Assembly: GCA_026874595.1 (NCBI GenBank) | Contig: CM049314.1 | Span: 74,228,300 to 74,292,299, forward strand | From: Sipunculus nudus | Lineage: Eukaryota > Annelida > Sipuncula > Golfingiida > Sipunculidae | Length of the DNA stretch: 64,000 nucleotides | Direction of reading: 5' to 3' | Part shown: positions 21,731 through 32,871 of the stretch, piece by piece | Layout of the letters: every line of letters begins with the position of its first letter | How positions within the stretch are numbered: position 1 is the stretch's first letter | Notes under the pieces: generated by a model | Database searches by the model: none | Told to the model about the DNA's origin: nothing | What the model saw: only the letters and a program-made list of their open reading frames with translations | Program-made: the position numbers and the translations under genes

Positions 21731-22357
21731 TGTGACATATCACACATGCATGTATAACAAGCCTTTGTTCCATGATGCCTGGGTACTGATTGCATAATCC
21801 CCTTATCTTGGTCACTGGGTCCCTTATTTGTACAGGCCAAGTCCTAATCTGTAAATCTCATGAGGGTAAAGGTGTTTATCTCATCAGGGTGACCACTAAA
21901 ATGGGGGTCCCGTGATGTTTAGTCAGCTAGGAGCACACACAGATTGATGATATCACGATAACATATAATTACACTGTAAATAGACCTTGTATATGTCAGG
22001 GTATAACCAACCAACTCTCCCTTCATTTCATTGCCCAGTATAGTGGGTGGAGTTCACCTTACCCGTCCGACCAATGGAGTGAATGGGGTGATGTTATTGG
22101 TTATATTCCAATGAGAGAGAGAACAAAAGCCAGGGTATAATCATGTGTGGACAGATACCTTTTTGGCCACTCTGCACTGAGGACACTTTTTTATGTATTG
22201 ACATTTTTTATATACATTTGGATACTACTGAAGAATAAAAATGGTTACCTAAGTTGCCGAATTCACCTGTTGTGGCTGTGTGCCACAAGTGCCATAAACT
22301 TGCTTGAACGAGAGCGTGACTGGGAGAAGTTTAGTCAAGTAACATAAGTTTACAACA
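21731..22357 (+). repeat. Possible solo LTR
   Basis: The 627-bp segment begins TGTGACATATCACAC and ends GTTTACAACA. It contains a TATA-like GGGTATAATCATG at about 22133 and, 100 bases on, GAAGAATAAAAATGG as a possible polyadenylation signal, the order expected for U3-R of an LTR. I found no target duplication at the borders and no second copy in the window, so this is a guess from shape. Confidence 0.3.
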
Positions 22358-22769
22358 GGGTTAACTCAGAGACAGAACACATACCAAATGTCGGATTCAA
22401 AGAGACAGTAACATTGTACACCCAAGACATGAAACTATGACAGACTATTTGACATCAGAACAAAATGCTCGCCCAAAACCGTGCGTAGCAAGGTTATTGC
22501 TAGTCATATATAATTGCTGCTCTGCTTATCGACTTTGGGATTCCCCCAAAAAACGCGCGCATAGTCTAGGTCTACGAATAGCCATTCATTGATCATATGT
22601 ACCGATACAAGCTTATCATTTAAACTAGAATGGCCCCGCTGTCACAATGGAGAAATAAGGGATCGAACTCGCTTTAGAGCTCCTTCTCATTTAGAGTAAT
22701 TAACGATTTTCGGTTTGGACCCATCACAGGTCCTCTTTCAAGGAGATATTGTGGGCTAAAAATACCTAA
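22358..22769. other. No gene seen
   Basis: Contains CTGCTCTGCTTATCGACTTT near 22520, which partly repeats at the end of the following F copy (CTGCTCTGCTTGCCGACTTT). Otherwise featureless. Confidence 0.4.
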
Positions 22770-23026
22770 GCTAAAATTTGTGCTTATTTGATTTAATTGT
22801 GTACTACTGTCTAAGGGCCCTATTCTATGCGCGAGGAAACCGCACGCCGGAAAAAATGCACCAGTGCAAATCATGCGTCTCTTTCCATGGACGCGGAAAC
22901 GCGCACCTGACGGGCGAGTCTTCATGTGGAGGTCAAGGACGGGAATGCAGTCTGCTTGTGTAGCCGCCCTAGCATTAATCACGATAACAAATCATACTAA
23001 AATGCTGCTCTGCTTGCCGACTTTCA
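22770..23026. repeat. Dispersed repeat F, copy 3
   Basis: Similar to 12225-12425: CGCCGGAAAAA, TGCACCA, GGGCGAGTCT, GTGGAGGTCAAGGACG and ATGCAGTCTGCTTGTGTAG occur in the same order. It diverges before the LINE target motif and runs into a (TA)n tract. Confidence 0.7.
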
Positions 23027-23028
23027 TG

Positions 23029-23029
<1 letters not shown>

Positions 23030-23103
<74 letters not shown>

Positions 23104-23150
23104 ATAAATATATGCCTTAATATATATATATAGGCCTATATGTATATATA

Positions 23151-23204
<54 letters not shown>
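23030..23204. repeat. (TA)n / (TG)n compound microsatellite
   Basis: Two long TA runs separated by a TG run (23085-23103) and a short unique spacer (AGGCCTATATG). Gypsy-B starts directly at its right edge. Confidence 0.95.
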
Positions 23205-23209
<5 letters not shown>

Positions 23210-23275
23210 CGAGTATTTATTTCTTATATCGCCGGGAAAAGTGTTTTTCGCCAGCACATTGTACTTTGTGCATGA
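23205..23275 (+). repeat. Gypsy-B 5' LTR, truncated
   Basis: About 70 bases (TAACGAGTATTTATTTCTTA and on to GTGTTTTTCGCCAG) match the start of the 3' LTR at 29463, with a few substitutions; the initial TG reads TA here. Beyond this the two diverge. Only about 390 bases separate this point from the gag start, less than one full LTR, so most of the 5' LTR has been lost or replaced. Confidence 0.7.
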
Positions 23276-23597
23276 ACAGAGCGAAAACAGCATGCTAGGG
23301 TATAGCTTATGTTTTTATGTTTTTAAAAAGGGAATTGATATTTTTCTCTTCTCTCTTTCGTAAATGAGGTCATTACTTTGAAATTTTTTTGGGTCCAGTG
23401 GGGTTTGCGGACTTATGTTTGCCTTTCATTAGTCTTTTGCATTGCCTTGCCGTTAGTACTTTGCATTGTCTTGTGCTCAGATCATTTCTGGCTTTAGTAA
23501 GACGGACTAGACATATAGTTGACAATACTAACGTAAGCATTAACTAGCAATATAGCATAAGAATAAGATATATTTTGATATCAATCTTGCCTCAACA
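23276..23597 (+). other. Gypsy-B leader, uncertain
   Basis: AT-rich sequence between the LTR remnant and gag. A degenerate duplicated block (CTTTTGCATTGCCTTGCCGT, then ACTTTGCATTGTCTTGTGCT) lies at 23434-23480. No primer-binding site is recognisable. Confidence 0.4.
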
Positions 23598-24479
23598 ATG
23601 GCCGATATCGCGTGTGTTATCTATGTTCAAGGTGTCCCAGTTGATGCTACACATGAACATGTGATGCATCATTTCTCGTCCGTGGGCGAAGTGAAACAGC
23701 TCTTACTTGTAAGAGAGGCTCACTCTGGCCATAATACTGGTAGGGGGTATGTTGAATTTGAGAAAGCGAGTTGTGCCACCATAGCTGTTGAGAAATTGAC
23801 AGGTAGCCATATAGCAGGTGACAGTGGATGTAAACTTTCATTGGAATTAGCGCAATCGGCTGATGTGCCTGAAATTGACCAGCTTTCTGCTTTGGTTTAC
23901 ATAGAAAATCTCCAAAAATCGTCCACTTCCGTTCATACGGAAGATAATCAGCTGATTCAACAGTTAGTCAACAAACTGTCCTTTTTATCTAATGATCAAG
24001 TGAATCACATGATAAAAGAGTTAAAGCACAAACGAGGAGATGCTATTAGGGTTCCTAAAGAAACTACCAGTTACGCCATGGTAACACCAAGGTTACCTTC
24101 TTTCTCAGGGGGCCCTGATAAAACGGGAAATTATGAACAATGGCGTTCATGCCTCAGGATTTTGATCAACGGGCATACATCCCCAGATTCCCAAATAATG
24201 GCCGCTATCCATCAGTCCGTCAGGGGAACAGCAGGGAGTGGTTTGTTGTCTATGCCTGAATATTCCAACCCTTCAGATGTCCTTGATAAATTTGACCGAT
24301 ATTTTGGCAATGTCTTACCTTTAGACTTACTGAAACAGCAGTTTCATGCTAGTCGTCAGGAAAGCAAAGAGGACATAGTTTCCTGGAGTTGCAGACTCCA
24401 TAACATGCTTGATCTTATTAACAAGAAACAACCCATGTCCAGGTTAGAATATAACCAACAGTTAAGGTCCAAATTTTGA
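23598..24479 (+). pseudogene. Gypsy-B gag with N-terminal RRM-like domain
   Basis: A 293-codon frame. Residues about 6-85 look like an RNA-recognition motif: CVIYVQGVPVDATHEHVMHH (beta1 and helix 1), then GRGYVEFEKASCATIAVEKL (RNP1-like strand and helix 2). Residues about 155-290 are a Gypsy capsid (PSFSGG, YEQWRSCLRILI, then DVLDKFDRYFGN). This arrangement resembles vertebrate PNMA-type Gypsy-derived proteins, which also pair an RRM-like domain with capsid. The TGA at 24477 follows a Phe codon and precedes Asn-Gly-Leu, where capsids usually have Trp, so it is probably a mutated Trp codon. The start ATG lies in good context after AACA. Confidence 0.8.
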
Positions 24480-27219
24480 AATGGTCTGTATTCAAAAAAA
24501 TCCAAGCGGGCACTAGGCATCGCTATGATTTTGATGAGGATTTTGACGAGTTGTTTGCAGCTTGCCGTACATTAGAATTGCAGATGCAGAAACCACAAAA
24601 AGGGGTAGCATCATCGATGCAGCTATACGGGGAGTCCGAACATTCTGAGCGTCCCGTTTTGGAGAAACTTGTACAGAGACTGGATGCTCTCGATACAAGG
24701 CTATCCAAAATGGAACAGTCCGCTTCTTCTACACAAACACGGGCTTCTCGTCCGGTCAAATCAAATGTGACCCAAACAAACGCCTCTCTAGTTACAGATC
24801 ACACAGATCAGGTATACTGTACACGCTGTAAGAGGTCAACCCATAAAAATAGACACATGTCATGCAAAGAGAGACAAATATGGCAACTGGCTAAAAAACT
24901 GAAAGCCCCCTGTGTTCGTGCGGGGGAGAACACAGGTTCATATTCTAACCCCATATCAACACCTGTTTCGGTACCAGTTGTAGGCAATACAAACATTGTA
25001 GATTTAATTGCTGATAAAGTGCCTTGTAAAGCCTTACTTGATACTGGATCACAAGTGTGTACTGTTGCAGAATGGTTTATCAAAGAATATCTCTCATTAG
25101 ATGATTTAACTACTGTAGAACAACTGATTGATTTACGTCAAGTTTCAGGAGAACAAGTCGAATATATTGGCATCGTACCAGTCGACCTCGTATTTTCTGA
25201 AATTTTACCTGACCAAATATTTTCTGTTCCGGTACTTGTCATGAAAGACACTCAGTTTAACCATGAAGTTCCCTTTTTAATTGGCACAAATGTTCTAAAT
25301 TCATGCAGACAGACCCTACAACAACAGGTCGGAACTAACTTTATACAGAAAAAACACTTTTCTACACCATGGAAAATCGCTTTCCAGTGTCTCCATACCA
25401 AGGAAAAAGAAGCCTTTGGTAACATAAATTGTGTTTATTCAACCAAATCAGTTAATGTTCCATCGCACAGTACAATCACGGTCAAGGGGATGTGTAGAGC
25501 GTCTACTCCAGGAAAAATTCTGGTTGTAACAGACCCTAATATGTTGCACTCATTGCCTGCTGGATTAGTATTACATTCATCACTACATGAGATTGATCTT
25601 TCCAGAGGTACTAAACATCGTATCCCAGTAACAATACAAAACCTGTCTGGTCATAATGTGTGTATTCCTAATAAATCTGTACTATGCAGTTTACAGAAAG
25701 CCTCCATTGTAGCACCAATCACAACACTGCCACCTAGCCAGACAGATTCCATACTCGATCTGGTTAGAGTTGGACAAAACTTAACCGAAACAGAGACTAA
25801 ACGATTACATCAACTATTAGAGAAGTGGAAACACGTTTTCTCCCAAAATGACACCGATATAGGACGCACTTACATGGTAAGGCATAATATCGTTTTAAAC
25901 AATTCAGAACCTTTTAGGGAACGATATCGCCGGATACCACCTCAACTCTATCAAGAGGTGAAAGAGCATTTACGGGATATGTTGGATGCAAAAGTCATCA
26001 AAGAAAGCAAGTCTCCATTTTCATCGCCTGTCGTCTTAATTCCTAAGGGTGACAGTTCACTTAGATTCTGTGTAGATTACAGAACTCTTAACAGTAGGAC
26101 CATCAGAGATGCACATGCTCTCCCTAGAATTGATGACACCCTTGATTCTTTAATTGGTGCCAAGTACTTTACTTCACTTGATTTAAAATCTGGGTATTGG
26201 CAGGTGGACGTGGCCGATCAGGATAAACATAAAACGGCTTTTACTGTTGGCCCTTTAGGCTTTTACGAAAGGGAAACCATGCCATTCGGTTTAGTAAATG
26301 CCCCAGCCACGTTCCAACGCTTAATGCAAAAGGTCATGGGCGACTTGCATCTTAAAGAATGTCTACTCTATCTCGATGATGTCATAGTATTCTCAAAGAT
26401 CTTTCCAGAACACCTTGAAAGACTCGATTCTGTTTTCGAACGCCTTGCCAACGCCGGCCTAAAGTTAAAACCTACTAAGTGTTGTTTTCTTCAAGATAAC
26501 ATAAAGTATCTAGGTCATATTGTGTCTAAAGAGGGCGTAGCCACCGATCCTGATAAGATTGAAGCTCTACGGCAATGGCCAACCCCAACTTGTGTACGAG
26601 ACGTCCGTAGATTTCTGGGCTTCGCCGGCTTTTATCGCCGATTCGTCCCTGATTTTGCCAGAATAGCTCGGCCCCTGCACAATCTTCTAAAAGATCCCGA
26701 AAAGAAACCAAACAAACGAAAAGGTATCTCAGTAAAGAAAGAACCATTTGAGTGGAAAGAACAACACCAACAAGCGTTTAACCAACTGATTCAACTACTT
26801 TGTTCCAGTCAGGTACTTGCTTTTGCTGATTTTTCAAAACCATTCATAGTTCATACAGATGCTAGTTTTAATGGCATAGCAGGTTTCCTATATCAAGAAC
26901 AAGACGGTAAAAAGAGGCCTATCGCCTTTGCTAGTCGTAGTCTGAATCCCGCAGAAAGCAGGTATCCCACTCACAAATTAGAATTCCTGGCCTTAAAATG
27001 GTGTGTTACAGATAAATTTAAAGAATACCTCTACGGTTCAAAATTTACAGTTTTCACAGATAATAATCCCCTAACATACATTCTTTCCAGCGCCCGACTA
27101 GATGCTACTGGTCAGCGCTGGGTAGCAGAATTGGCTAACTATGATTTCAATATCCAATACCGTTCAGGAAAACATAACATTGACGCCGATGCATTATCGA
27201 GGCTGCCCCGTGTATAACA
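24476..27219 (+). pseudogene. Gypsy-B pol: zinc motif, protease, RT, RNase H
   Basis: The frame is open for 913 codons. It starts with the capsid tail, then CTRCKRSTHKNRHMSC (variant zinc knuckle, near residue 118), aspartic protease LLDTGSQVCTV (near residue 187), RT with FCVDYRTLNS, FTSLDLKSGYWQ, MPFGLVNAPATFQRLM and catalytic YLDDVIVFS (near residue 632), the FLGFAGFYRRF connection and RNase H with HTDASFNG and FTDNNPLTYIL. All catalytic residues seem present. The offset from gag is one base and an A7 run (24494-24500) lies at the join, so gag and pol may have been one frame before an indel. The TAA at 27217 interrupts the same frame that continues into integrase. Confidence 0.9.
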
Positions 27220-28429
27220 AGATCAAGAACGCGGCGAACAGAACCTCCCAAACGATGTAGTTAAAGCTATATGCGAAGTAGGTATGGTTGCCCCTGACAT
27301 TTTACCAAGTTTGGGTCCAAATCCTAATTCCCCTGTGATAATGGCTTTAAACCACACCCCACTGTTTACACATAAATATGACATAGAAGCTGAACAGTTC
27401 AATGATCCCGTCCTTAAACCATTCATTCTCCATCTCCGAGACGATGTTGAACTCCGTCGGAAGAACTTGCAGCTCCTTGTGTATAGGAAACTAAAAGCTC
27501 TGGTTCTGAAGGATAAAATTCTCTGTCGTAAGCGGGTTTTCAAAGGTGAAGAACAATATCAACTTGTAATACCCTCTAAACTCAGACCAGTCGCGATGTC
27601 AGGAATACATGATAAAGTAGGCCACCTAGGACGTAATCGCAATATCCAGCTGGCACAGGACAGGTTCTTTTGGCCCACTATGACTCGTGATATACAGTCA
27701 TATATAAAGACCTGTCCCCGATGTGTCAGACGGAAAGCTCAGCCTGCAGTAGCCTCCTTAGTAAGTATGACATCGTCCGAGCCTATGGGACTGCTATGCA
27801 TAGACTTTTTAAGTTTAGGGCCTTCTAAGGGTGGCATAGAAAATATCTTGGTGATGACAGACCACTACACCCGATATGCTCAAGCCGTCCCATGTAAAAC
27901 TACCAAAGCAAAACCAACCGCCAAGATACTATTTGACACATTCGTTAATTGTTATGGCTTCCCCTTACAAATCCATAGCGATCAAGGTCGCCAGTTTGAA
28001 TCTGCTTTAATAAAAGAACTATGCCAACTTGCAGGGATCAAGAAAAGCCATACAACACCTTACCATCCTCAAGGAAACCTTGTTGAACAGTTTAACAGAA
28101 CCTTATTAAACATGTTAGGAACCCTTGAATCCGAACAAAAGAAAGATTGGAAATCATATGTAGGTCCATTAACTCATGCGTACAATTGCACAAGGAACGA
28201 AGCCACAGGGTACTCACCTTTTTTCTTGATGTTTGGGCGACACCCCAGACTCCCAGTCGATTTGATCCTTGGAGTGGATAATCAAACTCAAGGGAAAACG
28301 TATAAAACGTTTGTTGCAGATCTCCAAAAAGAGTTAAAATTTGCATATGACACAGCTCAACGAGCTTCAATACAAACAAACAACGTCACAAGAAACTCTA
28401 TGATCGCCATTGTCGCGGAACTGTTTTAG
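27220..28429 (+). pseudogene. Gypsy-B integrase core
   Basis: In frame with the preceding pol after one TAA. An HHCC zinc domain (HDKVGHLGRNRNI ... CPRCVRRKA, about 27608-27738) is followed by a DDE core: IDFLSLG (about 27799), IHSDQGRQFES (about 27970) and NLVEQFNRTLLNML (about 28075), with glutamate spaced as usual after the second aspartate. The Asp, Asp and Glu residues are intact. YNCTRNEATGYSPFFLMFGR is the standard following block. A frame change near 28395 ends this frame at 28429; homology resumes one frame over. Confidence 0.9.
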
Positions 28430-28431
28430 CC

Positions 28432-29259
28432 GTGGATGATAAAGTGCTCGTCCGTAATCCTGGTCTCATTGGTCGAAATAAACTGGCAGATAAATGGGGT
28501 AAAGAAGTGTATGTGATGAGGGAACAACCCAAAGCAGGGATTCCCGTATATGTGGTTTCTCCGTTGAACGATGTTCAACAACGTAGAACTGTACACCGCA
28601 ATTTACTCTTACCTGTAGACTATCTTCCTTTCACATCTCCTCCCTCGCCCGGTACGAGAAAACGTGTAACATCTGCCTTTGATACCAGTGACTCCTCCGA
28701 CAGTGACGTGACGGACGACTCATTTGATGACCAACCACCGCTTGTTATTAGATTTTCTGACAGAAACCAGCATAATCAAAGGAATTCCGATGTTCCTCAG
28801 CAGGTTACCCCTCAACATGCTTCGCCAATGAATAATGTACTTCCAGTTGATAACATTCAAGAGTGTCTATCTCCAGACGAGATATTAGGTGATAATGTAC
28901 TACCTGACATTCATGAATGTCTATCTACCGATTAAGATATATTAGATAATAATATGATACCAATACCACTGAGTCCCGATGAAGAGGAATTCCCTGGAAT
29001 TCCCATTAATATATCAGAAAATACCTCTGTTCATTCCGAAACGTCATCCGACCAGAACGTTCCAGTTATTCCACTGGATCCGGTTATATCGGATGAGGAA
29101 ACTAATGAACCGACGTCCACGTTAAATGTTTCTGATCACGGCTTAAATCAATCTGCACCACCTGTAAATAATGCACCTTTAGGCCGTCCGAGACGACAAC
29201 GGCAATTACCCGCCAAATTACGTTCGGGTGATTACATTGTAGGATTTAAGAACAGGTAA
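28432..29259 (+). pseudogene. Gypsy-B integrase C-terminal domain and tail
   Basis: 28432-28935 encodes VDDKVLVRNPGLIGRNKLAD, then YVMREQPKAGIPVYVV and RTVHRNLLLPV, the SH3-like GPY/F-type C-terminal domain of Gypsy integrases. It is followed by an acidic Ser/Asp-rich tail with a short internal repeat (ECLSPDEIL..., then ECLSTD...). The TAA at 28933 sits within the second repeat unit, so it is a nonsense change; the same frame continues to 29259 and ends with a basic RPRRQRQLPAKLRSGDYI segment. No envelope gene follows. Confidence 0.75.
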
Positions 29260-29450
29260 TACAATGTCCAACAAATAAATGGTCGGTCCTCAAAAGTTAC
29301 TAAGATAAGCTTCCATAGAATTATATACTATGTTGGTCAAAACCATCGTGATATTCAAACATACCATCATATAGAGCAAACTGGTATTAATCACTGAAGT
29401 TTTAAACATAATATCTGATATATTAAAATTTGCGGGACGCCAATCAGAAA

Positions 29451-29462
29451 CCGGGGGGAGAG
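29451..29462 (+). promoter_or_regulatory. Polypurine tract of Gypsy-B
   Basis: CCGGGGGGAGAG directly precedes the TG of the 3' LTR, where plus-strand DNA synthesis is primed. Confidence 0.85.
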
Positions 29463-30180
29463 TGTAACGAGTATTTATTTCTTATATCGCCAGGACAAGT
29501 GTTTTTCGCCAGGACATGGCCACCACAACTGGTTGTTTTCACACAAGACCTAATTGCTCGGTTCGTCAACAACCCGCTTGTGTATTGCTATGTTATTTAA
29601 ATTATTTAAGCTTCATTAACATAATAACTAACTAACACCTGACAGTGTGCAGGGTGGCGGAAACCTCGGACCAGAAGTCCGTTCAGCCGTCACTCTGCCA
29701 TAGGACTTGGTCGACACCACTCGTGTCACATTACATTAGTCTTTTCTTCATCAGGTGAGAAATTGTTTCTTACAGTTGCCTTGTTTATATCAGCCATTTA
29801 TTTCCTTTTCGAACTCGCAAAGTCATATTTTAGTGTTTCGTAAATAGTCTTTATAATGCCTTCATCCAGTTACTCGCAAAGTCATATTTTAGTACATAAT
29901 GCGTTCAGTGTTTTGTAAAGTAGTACATAATGCCTTCATTGGAAGTTTTAGATTTAAGCTGTTTTCTGTATTTCTGTGTATCGCTTATATGTTTATATGT
30001 AAAAGTGACTCTGCCATAGGACTTGGTCGACACCACTCATGTCACATTACATTAGTCTTTTCTTCATCAGGTCATTAAATGATGTATCGCCACATGTCCT
30101 TGGCTGTTCGTTTCTGGGAGGACGGCGCGTTGAAATACCACAACATCGGTCTGCGCTCCGCACCGGGGCTGGACCGTTAC

Positions 30181-30181
<1 letters not shown>
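29463..30181 (+). repeat. Gypsy-B 3' LTR
   Basis: 719 bases from TGTAACGAG to CCGTTACA, with 7-bp inverted ends. Inside, a 63-bp block beginning CTCTGCCATAGGACTTGGTC occurs twice (29693-29756 and 30009-30071) with about one mismatch, and ACTCGCAAAGTCATATTTTA occurs twice between them (29813 and 29873). A (TA)n tract begins at the last base. Confidence 0.8.
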
Positions 30182-30269
<88 letters not shown>

Positions 30270-30275
30270 TATATT
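30181..30275. repeat. (TA)n microsatellite
   Basis: About 90 bases of TA adjoining the Gypsy-B 3' end. Together with 23030-23204 it suggests that the element inserted into a TA tract. Confidence 0.95.
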
Positions 30276-30672
30276 AGGGGGCGGGGTTAAATACCAATGC
30301 ATACCCGCATGTCAAAAACACACTAAATACCGTTATTAAATTATACGTTCCTGCAAGTATAACGAAATTTCAATGCAAGCATGAATTCAGTGGGCTTACA
30401 AAACAGATACATGCTCGACATGTTGCCGGGAACGCTTTAGGATGGGGAATCCCTTGTAAAAGTACGTCATGTGGTGGGGAGATTCCGCCCACAAGGAAAA
30501 GCTCAATCCAGCGCGAGTTTTTTTCAGCGCACAGAAACGCGCGCGTATTCTCTTGCATTGAAACAGGGCCTACATGGTAGAAAATTTATAATAAATTTAG
30601 CTTTCCACTGTTCCACTGTTAGAATTAAATGTAATAAGAAATAATTGTATCTAGTTAATTGAATTATTATGC

Positions 30673-30740
<68 letters not shown>

Positions 30741-32033
30741 TATATTTTTTTTAATTAATTTATTTATTTATTCATTGTCTTAACCCATTATTGAAGGTTT
30801 AGAGATGATCTTAATTATTTCAAGTTTGAAACTGTGTATTATTTCTGACTCTATTCTGACTTACTAAACCATTCCCAAAACTAAAAGTGATCAAGTTTTG
30901 AGAAGTCTGCATGATTTTCAATTAACTCTCTCCCCTTAACTTTATTCCCATTTGTATTACTCAATCCAATGCTCATCCAAGCATTCACTGATTCAGAGAA
31001 ACATGTGTGAGAGGGTAGGCTTCCAAGGGTCATTTGGGCTCTAGATAATCAGTGCGGGTTTCAGGTAAGATAATTGTAAATATTTTAGGGTTTCAGGTAG
31101 TTACCAAACAGTGCATAGGCCTAACATATTGAGGTATATACAGCGATACATTAATCACATTCTATTTGACTGTGTAAAAGATTTGTCACTTCAGTGTTTG
31201 CAATTAAACAATTCATTGAATGAACAATCAGAAAACAGTGCATTGTGAACTGATTAATACTTATAATATCTCACGGATTTTGTGTTTTTGTAATAAAATT
31301 TCAAATTGTAAAATTAAATCCAATGAAGTTATTCATCTATATTTACATCTTTGTTAATGTAATATAATTTCACTGTGTGAGTGTTAGTTTGATCCAGTGA
31401 TTATCCAGATTAATCCCAACCCTGGCTGAGTATAGTTATGGAAGAACGATAACTGGTACTTCTGCCAGTCTACTGGCAGAGAAATTACAGCTGGTTGTGA
31501 CATCTGCCGGGAAGGGAATGTACTACTATGTCGATTCGACAGCGTGTGGAGTCCGAGCGGTGACATCTTTTGAAACACCAGTTTTGCTGAAACTGCCATT
31601 TGGGAAATCTCTTTCTCCGTTGAATTTGTGGGCTCTTCATCTTTTGAGAGGTAAATATCATGAGCTACTGTCGAATCTTTTGGCAGCAGCACCGACAAAC
31701 CCGGTGACCGTGAACACGAGCATGGCCAGCTACATTCACTACTGTTCGGGCATGTTTTTCTTCGCAATTATCATTAAGTATCTGTTTTGTAAATAACGTT
31801 CGGCCTCTTTTTATCTCCGCCAATATAAGAAACTATGAAATGTAAACAGTAAAACTAAAACCATACACTGTTGTTTATGTGGATTGTCAATGTCATCAGT
31901 TCAGTGTCCACGTCCCATTATGTCCATACAGCGTCTGCATCATAAATGTGACCTGGAACTTTGAGAGTCATGCATGACCTTGCATTTAATGACGCAAATC
32001 GTATACAGGTTATATTGAACTTTGCCTTATCAG
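30276..32033. other. No supported gene; (TA)n and unrecognised frames
   Basis: Holds a (TA)n tract at 30676-30744 and a CGCG-rich patch near 30515-30545. At 31384-31796 both strands have open frames of 99 codons (+, 31497-31796) and 127 codons (-, 31767-31384). Neither resembles a known family. The patch is more GC-rich than its surroundings, so it might be an exon or a fossil, but I cannot decide. Confidence 0.35.
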
Positions 32034-32036
32034 TTA

Positions 32037-32347
32037 GGCCAAAAAGAATTAAAGGTATTGTTCTCAGCACCGCCTGCATCAATTTTAATCCCCCGCATCA
32101 AAACTTTTTATTTTTATTTCCAATAAAAACTGTCCAATTTTGAGCTGCTGCCGCTGAGATATAACCATGCAATTTCCTTTGTTTTGTAGTGCTTATTTAG
32201 CAAAATAAAACTGTTATTTCATGCTTTTCCCTTATCATTTGACATTTTTATGGAAACATACAAAAAGTTTAAAATAAAAAAAGCGCCCGCCTGCATTGAT
32301 TTCTGAAAAAAAAGTGCCTGAGAACCATACCTTTTTTTATTTTGGCC
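32037..32347. mobile_element. Harbinger-like MITE, 311 bp, TTA duplication
   Basis: The left end GGCCAAAAAGAATTAAAGGT pairs with the right end ACCTTTTTTTATTTTGGCC; the similarity continues inward (TTCTCAG and CTGAGAA). TTA flanks both sides (32034-32036 and 32348-32350). TIRs beginning GGCC with TTA duplications are typical of PIF/Harbinger-derived MITEs. No coding capacity. Confidence 0.75.
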
Positions 32348-32350
32348 TTA

Positions 32351-32871
32351 ATAGAGTACATAATTGGCATCAACTGGATTGGCAGGTTTGCTCACTTCTT
32401 GGTGGATGACGTGTAGTAAACAGTGTTAAATATTTCTACGTATTTGTGTATATTAATCATCTCCAACAGATTTGGTGAAAGGTAAGACTATATTTAAGAT
32501 CAGTAAAAATTTAATTACCACAAATGTTTAATGAATAGGAAGTGGCTTTTCAGCAAGCAGGGTGCTGGCAGTTTAGTCCACAGTGTCTCAAAGTCAGGGT
32601 TCCATAGCAAGTCCACAGGCCAAACAGCTGGCAGGGAAAATTGACTTTGCCGGCAGTCTAGCCCACAGGCTTAACTGCCAGCAAATGAATGCATGTTCTA
32701 TTTCAGATTTTAGTATGATACTTTATACTTTCCATTATCTTTTTGAGAATGGGAGGGGGGGGGGGGGGGACACCCATTATAAAGGCCCCCTAGACCCCTA
32801 GACAAAAAACCCTCTACATAAATGATAAAGAGGGCAGAAGCCCCTCCCACGACTGACAAATTATATTTTTT
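32351..32871. other. No gene seen
   Basis: Contains imperfect repeats of GCCAGC/CAGTCTAGTCCACAGG near 32560-32690, a poly-G tract (about 32753-32769) and CCCCTAGACCCCTAGAC. Confidence 0.4.

Larger units (their letters stand above)
23205..30181 (+). mobile_element. Gypsy-type LTR retrotransposon (Gypsy-B)
   Basis: Order: 5' LTR remnant (23205-about 23275), gag (23598), pol with protease, RT, RNase H and integrase to 28429, integrase tail (28432-29259), polypurine tract (29451-29462) and 3' LTR (29463-30181). The 3' LTR has inverted ends TGTAACG...CGTTACA. The 5' side keeps only the first 70 bases or so of LTR. Integrase last in pol fits Ty3/Gypsy. Three nonsense codons and two frame changes interrupt an otherwise well-preserved coding region, so it is a relatively young dead copy. 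TA repeats on both sides hide any target duplication. Confidence 0.9.

Noticed and set aside
30039..30339. Tyr-Ile repeat open frames (also near 10730, 19672 and 22864)
   Set aside because: They are TA microsatellites translated; no protein is supported.
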